This document shows, piece after piece, positions 8,370 to 16,938 of a stretch of 53,774 nucleotides of DNA. A model generated the notes under the pieces. The model did no database searches, was not told the DNA's origin, and worked only from the letters and a program-made list of their open reading frames with translations. The stretch's first letter is position 1, and every line of letters starts with the position of its first letter. Source of the stretch: D37C17 sp964551815. Its GTDB lineage: Bacteria; Fidelibacterota; Marinisomatia; SCGC-AAA003-L08; D37C17. Where the stretch lies: positions 1-53,774 of the forward strand of contig CAZKEL010000006.1 in assembly GCA_964551815.1 (NCBI GenBank). The letters are read 5' to 3'. The position numbers were made by a program, and so were the translations under genes.

Positions 8370-8918
8370 ATGAAAAGTTTCTCTAATCATTTTCTTATTT
8401 CCATGCCGCATATGAATGATCCGATTTTTGAGAAAAGTCTGATTTATATGTGTGAGCATAATAAAGAGGGTTCTATGGGTCTAATCATTAATAAACCCAT
8501 GATTTCGGAAAACGCTGCCGATATAATTCAGCAGACGGGACTTGATCATTTGAATCCCTTACCGGATGTTTATTTTGGTGGTCCTGTAAATTTAGAAGTG
8601 GGATTGTTCTTACATGATATGGAATACAATACAGAAGGTACCATAAAGGTTTCAAGTTCCGTATCCCTGACTACCAATAAACAAATTGTTGCTGATCTAA
8701 AAAGGGGGATGGGACCTAGTGAATACCGATTTTCATTTGGATATGCAGGCTGGAGTAAAGGGCAATTAGAAAGAGAAATTGAAAATGGAGACTGGCTTCT
8801 CATGCCTGCAAATGATGATTTTATTTTTTCCATACCTAATGCTGATAAATGGAAAAAAGCTGCATCCCAGTTTGGAATTGACATTCTTGATTTGGGTGGT
8901 TCTGCAGGCTTGGCATAG
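8370..8918 (+). CDS. AlgH/YqgE (UPF0301) family protein
   Basis: A 182-residue cytosolic protein. It carries the family pattern throughout: FLISMPHMNDPIFEKSLIYMCEH near the start, GSMGLIINKP, VYFGGPVNLEVGLFLH, FSFGYAGWSKGQLEREIENGDWL. The biochemical function of the family is unsettled, although AlgH affects alginate regulation in Pseudomonas. It is divergent from sfsA and opens a rightward run of genes. Confidence 0.93.
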   Translation: MKSFSNHFLISMPHMNDPIFEKSLIYMCEHNKEGSMGLIINKPMISENAADIIQQTGLDHLNPLPDVYFGGPVNLEVGLFLHDMEYNTEGTIKVSSSVSLTTNKQIVADLKRGMGPSEYRFSFGYAGWSKGQLEREIENGDWLLMPANDDFIFSIPNADKWKKAASQFGIDILDLGGSAGLA

Positions 8919-8935
8919 CTCCATTTTAAAATTTC

Positions 8936-9292
8936 ATGGCTGCTTATATATCAATTCCGGAGACTGATGAGGATCTCCTGAAAGAATGCATTATAGACAC
9001 CTTCAGAGCTTCAGGTAAGGGGGGGCAGCATGTAAATAAAACCGAATCTGCAGTTCGCTTAACCCATCCGCCTTCCGGAATTGTTGTTTCCTGCCAAGAT
9101 GACCGCAGCCAATTCAGGAACAAGCAAAAATGCATCAAAGAACTCAGAAAAAGGTTGGAAGCACTCAATTATACTCCACCTAAGCGAATCCCCACCAAAA
9201 AACCCCGGGCAGCGAGGGAAAAAATATTGAAAGACAAAAAGCATCAATCTCAAAAAAAACAATTACGCAAACCACCAAACCAGCATTCCTGA
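8936..9292 (+). CDS. Peptide chain release factor-like GGQ protein
   Basis: A 118-residue protein made of only the peptidyl-tRNA hydrolysis domain of class I release factors. GGQ is at residues 29-31 in SGKGGQHVNKTESAVRLTH. A lysine/arginine-rich tail (KKPRAAREKILKDKKH) follows. It has no codon-recognition domain, so it should act in ribosome rescue, as ArfB and related short factors do; the sequence around GGQ is nearer RF-like (C12orf65/RF-H) proteins than ArfB. The stop overlaps the start of the next gene by one base. Confidence 0.88.
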   Translation: MAAYISIPETDEDLLKECIIDTFRASGKGGQHVNKTESAVRLTHPPSGIVVSCQDDRSQFRNKQKCIKELRKRLEALNYTPPKRIPTKKPRAAREKILKDKKHQSQKKQLRKPPNQHS

Positions 9293-10038
9293 TGTTGAAT
9301 ACTTTCCAGATATTGGGTTGTTCGGGAGGGGTGCCTACCCAAGACAGGGGGGTGTCTTCTCTTGTTATTTCTACCTCAAAATTTGATATCATGATAGACT
9401 GTGGAGAAGGAACCTATTTGAACTGGCAGAAGCAGGGCTATAAATGGAAAAATCTTCACTATATTTGTATTACTCATTTACATCCTGACCACTGCGGGGG
9501 ACTGATACCCCTTTTGTTCTATAGAAAATTATTTGGTATTACCTCGCCATTGACTTTAATAGGGCCGCCTGATCTGGAGGACTTTGTATTAAAGGGGTTT
9601 GAATTATTTAAAACCAATGCAAAACAGGAATTGCACTGGATAAATGTAGAAGAAAATCCCATGGGAAATTTAAAAAATGGAATTGAATTTAAGGTAGGAG
9701 AGATGATTCACAAAATTCCTTGTTGGGGATATAGTATTTCTGATTCAGAAAAAAATATTGTTTTTATAACCGATACACTTCCCAACGATAATGCCGTCAA
9801 ACTTGCGGAAAATGCAAATGTACTCATTCATGAAGCAACCTTTACTCACGAGAACAGAATTAAAGCACGGGAGCATTTTCATTCCACCCAGCTGCAAGCG
9901 ATGGAAATAGCTGACAGAGCAAAGGTGCAGCGACTTATTTTGACCCATTTCAGTCAAAGAATTAAGGATGATGAATTGAGAGATTGGCAATGGAACGGGA
10001 AACCATGTGTGGTGTATAACACAAGGCAGGCTTTATGA
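9292..10038 (+). CDS. Ribonuclease Z-like metallo-beta-lactamase hydrolase
   Basis: A 248-residue metallo-beta-lactamase fold. The zinc motif HLHPDH is at 62-67, with FITDT and LIHEATF for the later ligands and a final LTHFSQR histidine, the order found in RNase Z. The N-terminal LGCSGGVPTQDRG also fits that family. At 248 residues it is shorter than typical tRNase Z (about 300), and the flexible arm that binds tRNA is not obvious, so a general phosphodiesterase role is possible. It overlaps its neighbours on both sides (ATG shared with the upstream stop; ATGA with the next gene). Confidence 0.82.
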   Translation: MLNTFQILGCSGGVPTQDRGVSSLVISTSKFDIMIDCGEGTYLNWQKQGYKWKNLHYICITHLHPDHCGGLIPLLFYRKLFGITSPLTLIGPPDLEDFVLKGFELFKTNAKQELHWINVEENPMGNLKNGIEFKVGEMIHKIPCWGYSISDSEKNIVFITDTLPNDNAVKLAENANVLIHEATFTHENRIKAREHFHSTQLQAMEIADRAKVQRLILTHFSQRIKDDELRDWQWNGKPCVVYNTRQAL

Positions 10039-11762
10039 CGATTGAAAGACACGGCGGAAATGTAGTAACTGAAATCCTGCGTGAATATTCCACCAAGTAC
10101 ATATTCACCCTCTGCGGGGGACATATTTCCCCTATTTTGACAGCTTGTAATCAGTCAGGGGTAAAAGTAATTGATGTACGCCATGAAGCAACAGCTGTAT
10201 TTGCAGCAGATGCATTGGCGCGAATGACAGGCTGCATTGGGGTAGCAGCAGTCACAGCAGGCCCAGGCCTGACCAATACCATTACTGCTATAAAAAATGC
10301 ACAAATGGCTCAGGTGCCTGTATTAATAATCGGTGGCGCAACAGCAACCGTATTAAAAAACCGCGGCAGCTTGCAGGATATTAATCACATAGCTCTGGTA
10401 GCTTCGATAACAAAATATAGTAATACCATAAAAAGAGTGAGGGGTCTTGCACCGATACTAAAGGAAGCCATCCAGGCAGCCCTTACAGGTACTCCTGGGC
10501 CCGTATATGTTGAAATTCCCGTAGATATTTTATATCCAGAATCAATAGTAAAGGAATGGTACGGATTAAAGTCAGGTTCAGGGAAAATGCCCTGGTGGAT
10601 GTCAACCTATTTGAACTGGAATGTGAACCGAATATTCAAAGGTAAAGAAAAAATTGTTAAAGTTAGGGAAACTCAAAAGGTCTCAGCAATTTCAGCTCTG
10701 CAATTATCCCGTTTTCAGGAAATGGTAAATTCTGCAGAAAAACCTGTTTTACTGATTGGCAGTCAGGCAATGCAGGGGATGGAAATTGATAAAAGTTTTA
10801 CAGAGTCCATCAGCAGACTTCAATTGCCGGTTTATGTTTCAGGAATGGCCAGGGGATTGCTCTCTGATACCTCCCTGCCAATTTATCGTCATGAGAGAAA
10901 ATCCATCCTGAAGGAGGCAGATTTGGTCATTTTAGGCGGTGTCCCCTGTGATTTTCGGTTGGATTATGGCAGACATATAAATCGTAAAGCCAAACTCATA
11001 TCAATTAATCTAAGTCGCTCCGATTTATATTTAAACAGAAAACCCAATCTTGCTTTGCAGTATCATCCTGCTCAATTTTTATGCAAAGCCTCAGAGAGTA
11101 TTGGTCTCCAAAATAGAGAAAACTGGCACAAAATCATACAAAAAAGGAATAAACAAAAAGAAAGTACAATCACCGAACAATCCTCAATCAAGGTTGGGAA
11201 GGTTAATCCTTTAAAGCTGTTTACCCTTCTCAATAGCTTCATCGGTGAGGGAGATATCATTGTTGCCGATGGTGGAGATTTTGTAGCTACCGGCTCCTAT
11301 ATTCTTAAACCAAAATCTATCAGAGGTTGGCTGGACCCGGGAGTGTTTGGAACTCTAGGTGTGGGAGCTGGATTTATATTGGGTGCTCAACTCTCCACAC
11401 AGGATGCAGTGGTGTGGGCGATTTACGGGGATGGAGCCTTTGGTTATAGTCTGATAGAATTTGACAGTTTTGTTCGTCATAAAATTCCTGTCATCGCCAT
11501 TATAGGAAATGATGCCGGCTGGACCCAAATCGCCCGTGACCAAAAAGAAATTCTCAATGATGCAGTCAGTACGGAATTAGCTCCTTCAAATTATCACCAT
11601 GCCGTGGAAGCATTAGGCGGAAAAGGTTTTATTATTAATGAGGAGTCGGAGATTGAAACAGTTTTGGATAAAGCCAAAGCTGCAGCCTTAAAGGGTTTTG
11701 CAGTGGCAGTAAATATTATGATAGGTAATACAGATTTCCGCAAAGGGTCTATTTCAATGTAA
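10035..11762 (+). CDS. Thiamine diphosphate-dependent enzyme, ILVBL/acetolactate synthase-like
   Basis: A 575-residue ThDP enzyme with the three-domain order: pyrimidine-binding domain (1-180) with catalytic Glu51 in VRHEATAVFAADA, central FAD/NAD-type domain (about 215-350), and PP-binding domain with GDGAFGYS near 465 and the metal-binding asparagine in IIGNDAGW. The sequence best fits the ILVBL / 2-hydroxyacyl-CoA lyase-like branch rather than biosynthetic IlvB: no regulatory subunit gene and no isoleucine-valine genes are nearby. Possible reactions include cleavage of 2-hydroxyacyl-CoAs or acyloin chemistry. The substrate cannot be fixed. Confidence 0.85.
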   Translation: MTIERHGGNVVTEILREYSTKYIFTLCGGHISPILTACNQSGVKVIDVRHEATAVFAADALARMTGCIGVAAVTAGPGLTNTITAIKNAQMAQVPVLIIGGATATVLKNRGSLQDINHIALVASITKYSNTIKRVRGLAPILKEAIQAALTGTPGPVYVEIPVDILYPESIVKEWYGLKSGSGKMPWWMSTYLNWNVNRIFKGKEKIVKVRETQKVSAISALQLSRFQEMVNSAEKPVLLIGSQAMQGMEIDKSFTESISRLQLPVYVSGMARGLLSDTSLPIYRHERKSILKEADLVILGGVPCDFRLDYGRHINRKAKLISINLSRSDLYLNRKPNLALQYHPAQFLCKASESIGLQNRENWHKIIQKRNKQKESTITEQSSIKVGKVNPLKLFTLLNSFIGEGDIIVADGGDFVATGSYILKPKSIRGWLDPGVFGTLGVGAGFILGAQLSTQDAVVWAIYGDGAFGYSLIEFDSFVRHKIPVIAIIGNDAGWTQIARDQKEILNDAVSTELAPSNYHHAVEALGGKGFIINEESEIETVLDKAKAAALKGFAVAVNIMIGNTDFRKGSISM

Positions 11763-11826
11763 ATATGAATTTATTGCAGAACAAATGAATGGTTCGAAAT
11801 ACAGGTTTAATCAGAGAGGAATTAAA

Positions 11827-12459
11827 GTGGTAAAGGCGTTCTTCCTATACACTATTTCACTTGCCGGTTTATGGGGAAATGAAGCACTCACCTATCCACC
11901 GGGTTGGGAAGAGCTTCAAAGTGATTCAGGATGGCAGGTGGTCTCTGAAAATGAGAAAGTAAAAGTGTATGCAAAATCCCTTACCGTTTCCCCCTTAAAT
12001 GCATTTAAAGCCGAACTCAAAACAAAAGTTGATGGAAAGAAACTCGTTGAAACAGCCTGGCTTGTGGAAGAGTCCACTACAATTTTCCCCGAAGCATTTA
12101 TAACAGATGCAGGAATATTTGAAACGATTTCAGAAAATCGCTATCTTGCCTATCAAATAATTGATATTCCCCTTCTTGACCCAAGGCTATATTGTTTTAA
12201 TTCTCATCTGCAGGAAAATACAATTCATTGGGTAGCTGCTGATTATAAATTAAATGAAATCGAGACGAAAAGGGTGGTTATACCCAAAGTGAATTTCGGG
12301 AGCTGGGATATCATCTCCGGTGTTGATGAAAATACTGTCATTTACAGGGTATGTACTGACCCCGGTGGTTCCATACCAGGTTGGATTGTTGAAAAAGCCA
12401 ACCAACGCTATCTTCCCCAAATGATGCTGGATTTAGAATCCTTTGCAGAAAAGAAATAA
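11827..12459 (+). CDS. Secreted START-domain (lipid-binding) protein
   Basis: A START/SRPBCC-fold protein. I place the start at the GTG at 11827, which has AGAGAGGA seven bases upstream and gives a clean signal peptide (VKAFFLYTISLAGLWG); an ATG at 11785 has no ribosome site. The domain runs from GWQVVSENEKVKVYAKSL to the C-terminus and ends with DPGGSIPGWIVEKANQRYLP, a hallmark of START proteins. It should bind a lipid or hydrophobic ligand in the periplasm. The next gene, 18 bases on, resembles a secreted sphingomyelinase, which suggests a shared lipid role. Confidence 0.85.
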   Translation: MVKAFFLYTISLAGLWGNEALTYPPGWEELQSDSGWQVVSENEKVKVYAKSLTVSPLNAFKAELKTKVDGKKLVETAWLVEESTTIFPEAFITDAGIFETISENRYLAYQIIDIPLLDPRLYCFNSHLQENTIHWVAADYKLNEIETKRVVIPKVNFGSWDIISGVDENTVIYRVCTDPGGSIPGWIVEKANQRYLPQMMLDLESFAEKK

Positions 12460-12477
12460 ATTGAATCCCCAGACGAA

Positions 12478-13329
12478 ATGATCCGTAAATTAATTTTCAC
12501 AGGAATAGTGTGCCTGCTTATCAGTGAATTTGGATATGGAGGCAATAATTCTCCCCATGTAAACCAATTAAAAATACTTTCCTGGAATATTAAATTATTG
12601 CCCCCTCCCTATGGTTGGTTTTTAAATTCAGATAAAAGAACAGAGAATATTGCAGATTTCCTTTTGAGTATAGAAGGGTTTGATGTCATTTTATTTCAAG
12701 AAGGATTTTCAAAAACACTTCGTTCCCAAATATATGGGAAACTACAATCCATATATCCCTATCAAATTGAACCTCATGATCAGACTGTATTTTTTAAAAC
12801 CAACAGCGGATTATGGGCTATCAGTAAAATACCTCTGAAGCTCATTGATGAAATTTCATTTTCATTATTGAAGGGATGGGACTGGATGTCGTCGAAAGGT
12901 GCAAAATTATACACTGTTGAAAAAGGGGGTCAACAGATTTTCCTGATCAATACACACCTCCAGGCGGACTATGAAACTCAGTTTCCCTGGATTCGGAAAA
13001 ATCAGTATGAAGAAATAAACCAAAAATTGATCATTCCCAATATATCAGACGATACCCCATTAATTTTCTGTGGTGATTTGAATATTTCTCAACCCTCCCA
13101 TCTTAGCCAATTATTAAATCAATTAAACTTAAAAAATGGACCATTACTGGGCAAGATACAGTTTTCCACATTAGGACAACCCAGGCAATTATTAGATTAT
13201 ATTTTAGTAAAAAGGGGCAGCTTTCAGTTTGAAAAGATTCAAAGAAAAATTTTAGGATTTACCTTGAAAGAAAAGGGGGAAAAAAATCTATCTGACCATT
13301 TCCCTGTTCAGGCAACTTTCAAATGGTAG
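12478..13329 (+). CDS. Secreted endonuclease/exonuclease/phosphatase-family hydrolase, sphingomyelinase-like
   Basis: A 283-residue protein with an N-terminal signal peptide (to about residue 21). The EEP fold motifs are in order: LSWNIKLLP (metal site Asn), LFQEGF (metal-binding Glu), INTHLQADY, FCGDLNI, and a terminal LSDHFPV catalytic Asp-His. The NTHLQADY pattern and secretion favour neutral sphingomyelinase or phospholipase-type members over DNA-repair nucleases. The pair with the START protein supports membrane lipid turnover, but an extracellular DNase cannot be excluded. Confidence 0.82.
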   Translation: MIRKLIFTGIVCLLISEFGYGGNNSPHVNQLKILSWNIKLLPPPYGWFLNSDKRTENIADFLLSIEGFDVILFQEGFSKTLRSQIYGKLQSIYPYQIEPHDQTVFFKTNSGLWAISKIPLKLIDEISFSLLKGWDWMSSKGAKLYTVEKGGQQIFLINTHLQADYETQFPWIRKNQYEEINQKLIIPNISDDTPLIFCGDLNISQPSHLSQLLNQLNLKNGPLLGKIQFSTLGQPRQLLDYILVKRGSFQFEKIQRKILGFTLKEKGEKNLSDHFPVQATFKW

Positions 13330-13511
13330 TAACAGAAAAAGACGTGGTAAACCGATAATAGTCACTGCGCTATTAATGTGGTTGGATATATCCTCCTATC
13401 AAAGGTTTACCTGTTCAACTACCGACCCTTTAGCACCGTATGCCAGTTGTGAAACAGGGTATTAATAGATTATGGTGTAACACATTAAAATCCCTGTAAA
13501 TTTCCCATCTT

Positions 13512-13593
13512 GCCGCGATGGTGGAATTGGTAGACACGCTGGTCTTAGGAACCAGTGCTTTACGGCGTGGGGGTTCGAGCCCCTCTCGCGGCA
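13512..13593 (+). tRNA. tRNA-Leu(TAG)
   Basis: An 82-base class II tRNA: acceptor GCCGCGA/TCGCGGC, D-arm with TGGTAGAC, anticodon stem CTGGT/ACCAG with loop CTTAGGA (anticodon TAG), long variable arm, T-loop GTTCGAG, discriminator A. It reads CUN codons. The 180 bases upstream, between it and the preceding gene, hold nothing I can identify. Confidence 0.96.
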
Positions 13594-13594
13594 C

Positions 13595-13630
13595 AAAGGG
13601 TCATTTATCGAAGAGATTATGACCTTTTTT
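13595..13630 (+). terminator. Terminator of tRNA-Leu(TAG)
   Basis: GGTCAT pairs with ATGACC across a 14-base loop, flanked by AAAG and a run of T. It starts two bases after the tRNA. Confidence 0.75.
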
Positions 13631-13735
13631 ATTACTCTGAAGTGAGAACAGTGGGTTATTAGTTTAACTGAATTATCTTCCTCTTGCATCCTATTTCTCT
13701 AACCCTGTAAATTTCAAAAAGATTGGAGGTTAATT

Positions 13736-14134
13736 ATGAGATTAGTTTCTTTTTGTTTGCTTATCGTTTCTGCATTTATGATAAATTCGGAAGGATGCGG
13801 TTCAAGGCCGGTAGGTTCTGATGATGTACTGGAAATCACCCATGTGGAGTTTTCTGTTGACTCTACCTATGCATTAACATCGAAATTTATGATTAAAGGG
13901 ACAGTAAAAAATACTGGCTCTTCATCCATTCAACCTCCTTGGTATATTGAAGCATCTTTTTATAAAGACGATACTTATTCACATATATTTGGTGGTTCTT
14001 CAACTATGAAAAATTTTGCCTTAAACTCCGGAGTTTCTACTGACTGGTCACTAAGTTACAGCAGTGGAGCTATTGTTGAATCTGACTACCAAGATTTTGG
14101 TGTAAAAGACCTGCGGGTTTATGTAAATCATTAA
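13736..14134 (+). CDS. Small secreted lipoprotein-like protein, unknown function
   Basis: A 132-residue exported protein. The signal sequence MRLVSFCLLIVSAFMINSEGC has a cysteine at 21, but NSEGC is a poor lipobox, so lipidation is uncertain. The rest is one beta-rich domain (VEFSVDSTYALTSKFMIKGTVKNTGSSSI) like the FxLYD/CARDB-type sandwiches used in surface proteins. A GGAGGT site precedes the ATG. It stands alone between the tRNA terminator and its own strong terminator. Confidence 0.75.
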   Translation: MRLVSFCLLIVSAFMINSEGCGSRPVGSDDVLEITHVEFSVDSTYALTSKFMIKGTVKNTGSSSIQPPWYIEASFYKDDTYSHIFGGSSTMKNFALNSGVSTDWSLSYSSGAIVESDYQDFGVKDLRVYVNH

Positions 14135-14150
14135 CAAAAATTACAGAATA

Positions 14151-14189
14151 AAAAAAGCCCTCAGTGAATTTCATTGAGGGCTTTTTTTG
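14151..14189. terminator. Strong bidirectional terminator
   Basis: AAAAAAGCCCTCA and TGAGGGCTTTTTTT form a long perfect stem with A and T runs on both sides. It serves the rightward gene ending at 14134 and the leftward small gene starting at 14394. Confidence 0.9.
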
Positions 14190-14205
14190 GTAATATGAGA
14201 AATCC

Positions 14206-14394
14206 CTAATTATAGATTTTAGCATTCAGTCTGATATATTCACCACCCTGCTTAAACCAAAGGAGTCGGGTTTGTTTCTTATCTTCGTCTATAAATTCTA
14301 CGCAGTATTCAATACCGGATTCGGTTGATATGACCTTGGTGCCAAAATCAAATTGGGGAGTCCTCACATAGTTTGGGTTTTGTTTCTGAATCAT
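14206..14394 (-). CDS. Small basic protein of unknown function (62 aa)
   Basis: A 62-residue soluble protein rich in beta-prone stretches: TKVISTESGIEYCVEF and TRLLWFKQGGEYIRLNAKIYN. It is supported by a good ribosome site (GCAGGAG) seven bases before the ATG and by the terminator directly after its stop. The shape resembles small SH3-like or DUF-type proteins, but I do not recognise the family. Confidence 0.6.
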   Translation of the reverse strand: MIQKQNPNYVRTPQFDFGTKVISTESGIEYCVEFIDEDKKQTRLLWFKQGGEYIRLNAKIYN

Positions 14395-14473
14395 AGTTTT
14401 CTCCTGCCTTACTTTGCCTAAGTTTAAAACGACTGTATGATACAGATCAAATTAAATCTGGTAATACTGAATA

Positions 14474-15034
14474 TTAGTTACAATCTGCTGTAATCTGAGC
14501 CCCAATTTTCTCCTCGGGAATGCAGGAAGGGTAGGGAGGGCAGAACTTATTTTGATAAAATTGGAAATGAGTAAGATTTGAATAAATAGCACAGACAGAA
14601 TCGGGAATATTTCCTGAAAGTTCATTCACATACACATATAGCCAATTTAACTGTTTTAAATTTCCAATACTTTCAGGAATACTTCCGGTGAGAGAGTTAT
14701 ATGCTAAATTCAGAGTATCTAAGAAAATAAGCTCACCAATTGAATCTGGAATTACTCCTGACAAGCCGCGATCATACAGCCATAAAAAATGCAGGCGTCC
14801 TTGCTCATTCCACTTTTGAAATTGAAGTTCCAGGGGTTCAATGCTTCCATTGCTGTCAGAGTCAAGTTTTGAAGTAATACTACCATTGCTATTGTCAATA
14901 AACTGCTGCAAAATTCTCAAATCACCCTCATGATAGCATTGGCTGTTTATTTCCGTAAATCCCTTCCCACACCCAGTTTGAGATTCAGTTGTACAGGCAA
15001 AAAATAGAAGAAAAAATGGTAGGAGTCTCCTCAT
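14474..15034 (-). CDS. Leucine-rich repeat lipoprotein
   Basis: A 186-residue lipoprotein with signal peptide and lipobox FFAC (Cys14). After a spacer with two short acidic loops (SDSNGSIEPLE), three or so plant-type LRRs follow (LSGVIPDSIGELIFLDTLNLAYNSLTGSIP is one and a half units). The C-terminus has CPPYPSCIPEE and ends in CN, a cysteine cap. Such LRR proteins are usual in FCB surface proteomes and likely mediate adhesion or binding. Confidence 0.85.
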   Translation of the reverse strand: MRRLLPFFLLFFACTTESQTGCGKGFTEINSQCYHEGDLRILQQFIDNSNGSITSKLDSDSNGSIEPLELQFQKWNEQGRLHFLWLYDRGLSGVIPDSIGELIFLDTLNLAYNSLTGSIPESIGNLKQLNWLYVYVNELSGNIPDSVCAIYSNLTHFQFYQNKFCPPYPSCIPEEKIGAQITADCN

Positions 15035-15057
15035 AAAGCAGACTTAATATAGACAGA

Positions 15058-16938
15058 TTATGATTTAAGTTTCAACCTTCGGTTACTTGCCCAAAAGTAG
15101 GTTCCAAATCCTGAAAAAACCTCTACAGCTATAAAAATGGCAATATTAATTGCGATACCGCTGGCGAATCCATAACTGTGTAATCCTACTGAAAGCAGGT
15201 TCACACCAAACCATGCCAGTATGACCACAATATTATTGAGAACCAATCCCAGGGCAAATCCCATAGGTTTTACCAATCCGGTAAGGCGCATATGCAGCAT
15301 CATGATTTGCCACATGACAATAAGCAATGCACCATTTTCTTTAGGATCCCATCCCCAGAACCTCCCCCAGGACTGATCAGCCCAGATACCTCCCAAAATA
15401 GTTCCGAACAGAGTAAAAAACAGAGCAAAGAGGGTAGCCCCAAACATATTGGAATTAATAGTTTTCAGGTGTGCTTTATCCTCCGGAGATCGGATTGCCT
15501 GAATTAAATAAATATGTCCCAGCAAACCAGCAAATAAAGATGTACCATAGCCAATGGTAATGGTAGTTACATGCGTCGCTAACCAAAAATTGGAATTTAA
15601 TACTGCTACTAACATACCCAGAGTATCCCCATCATTTGCGTACCCAAATCCAACAAAATGAAGAATAATTCCACAGACTGATCCAGCGAATACTCCGATA
15701 CCATCTTTTCTTGAATACTCTAAAATAACGGCACTCACAACCCCGATTAGACTGACAAAAATGACGGATTCATACAGGGTGGAGACGGGGGGTCTTTGCA
15801 TGACAATGATCCGCAGGTAAATTGCATAGGCATGAAACCCCACGCCAATTAGCAGGGAACTGAATGAGATTTTCCGTAGTATTTCCGGTTTAAATACCCA
15901 GGAAAGGGATAACAAAATAAAGGATAAAAGATAAAATGCCATACTCTTATAAAATAATTTTGTATGGTTCATCCATGATTCGGTTTTGAGGTTTTTAACG
16001 CTTAATAATTGATTGAAATCAGAGAGTAATATTTGTTCATATTGGGTAAGTGCATTTGTACTCTTTGCTTTGTCATTTTGCAAATAAGCCTGAAGGTAAT
16101 TTTCTAAAGTTACTAATAGTTTCTCCTGCCTTTCGCCTAATTCACGGCTTTCCATAATTTCCCAGGGAGATAACCATTCCGCTTCGTCATCAGCATTTTC
16201 AGGTGGAACAATTTTAATGGAAACTGCAAAATTATCCTGTCCAATGTCATTTAATTGAGTAACAATCCGTTTCACCTCTTTTTCTTCTGCACTCCACTGA
16301 GACTCTTCCTTATTCAGTAAGGCTTTCAGAGGTTCATTTATGGCATCAATATTTCGTACAATCTGGAAATAGCTTAATTTCGTTCCTTTTTCTACCCTTA
16401 GTTTTTTGGCAATGGTTTCATTTTCTATAGTTACCAACGGAAGAAGGCAGGTAAAGGAATAACTCAGTTCCTGAAAACGAATGATATTTCCGTAAATTCT
16501 CAACATCTGTTTATCAAATTCAGTGAGCTGTTCTTCAGATTTCCCCTGGATATCGGCTATATAATTGATTTGATGCTGAATGCCTGAAAGGACTTCCATA
16601 CGGTTGTATAAATGATTCTTCCGCCATTCTAGTCCCAGACTCCCTACCACCTGAGGATTGCGTATATTGAAGACATGAAACCTATCATTGTCATCGGGAT
16701 TTGTAGTTAGGTGAAGAAGCCAATCTACTGCCTCTACTGCTTTACCAGCTTCATCTTCAGGAAGGGCATCAGACTTTAATGTTCGTTTCTCATACAATGA
16801 TAAAAGCTGGTTTCTGGAGAAAGTGTCCAGCGGTTTGATTCGCCCATTTTCATGTACAGGAATATCCCCAAATTCCATTCCGCCAAGGACAAATCGAGAA
16901 AGAGATAAAAACAGCATTAGAGTAGAGGTAAACTTCAT
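15058..16938 (-). CDS. ccsA: Cytochrome c maturation protein CcsA (system II) with long periplasmic N-terminal region
   Basis: A 626-residue membrane protein that carries heme for covalent attachment to periplasmic c-type cytochromes. The C-terminal half (about 330-620) has eight or so transmembrane helices with the heme-handling motif WGRFWGWDPKEN and flanking histidines in LATHVTT and VGLHSYGF. The N-terminal half is a signal peptide followed by about 290 periplasmic residues that open with NGRIKPLDTFSRNQLL, as in CcsA of other FCB and PVC bacteria. It overlaps the resB stop as ATGA, so the two halves of the heme synthetase are coupled. Confidence 0.93.
   Translation of the reverse strand: MKFTSTLMLFLSLSRFVLGGMEFGDIPVHENGRIKPLDTFSRNQLLSLYEKRTLKSDALPEDEAGKAVEAVDWLLHLTTNPDDNDRFHVFNIRNPQVVGSLGLEWRKNHLYNRMEVLSGIQHQINYIADIQGKSEEQLTEFDKQMLRIYGNIIRFQELSYSFTCLLPLVTIENETIAKKLRVEKGTKLSYFQIVRNIDAINEPLKALLNKEESQWSAEEKEVKRIVTQLNDIGQDNFAVSIKIVPPENADDEAEWLSPWEIMESRELGERQEKLLVTLENYLQAYLQNDKAKSTNALTQYEQILLSDFNQLLSVKNLKTESWMNHTKLFYKSMAFYLLSFILLSLSWVFKPEILRKISFSSLLIGVGFHAYAIYLRIIVMQRPPVSTLYESVIFVSLIGVVSAVILEYSRKDGIGVFAGSVCGIILHFVGFGYANDGDTLGMLVAVLNSNFWLATHVTTITIGYGTSLFAGLLGHIYLIQAIRSPEDKAHLKTINSNMFGATLFALFFTLFGTILGGIWADQSWGRFWGWDPKENGALLIVMWQIMMLHMRLTGLVKPMGFALGLVLNNIVVILAWFGVNLLSVGLHSYGFASGIAINIAIFIAVEVFSGFGTYFWASNRRLKLKS

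Noticed and set aside
8324..8459. N-terminal extension of SfsA
   Set aside because: It would overlap the divergent AlgH gene and its promoter box; the family length fits the start at 8324.
13512..13593. tRNA-Sec, which would support the selenoprotein
   Set aside because: This long tRNA, and the one at 52670-52754, have anticodons TAG and TAA and normal 7-bp acceptors, so both are tRNA-Leu.
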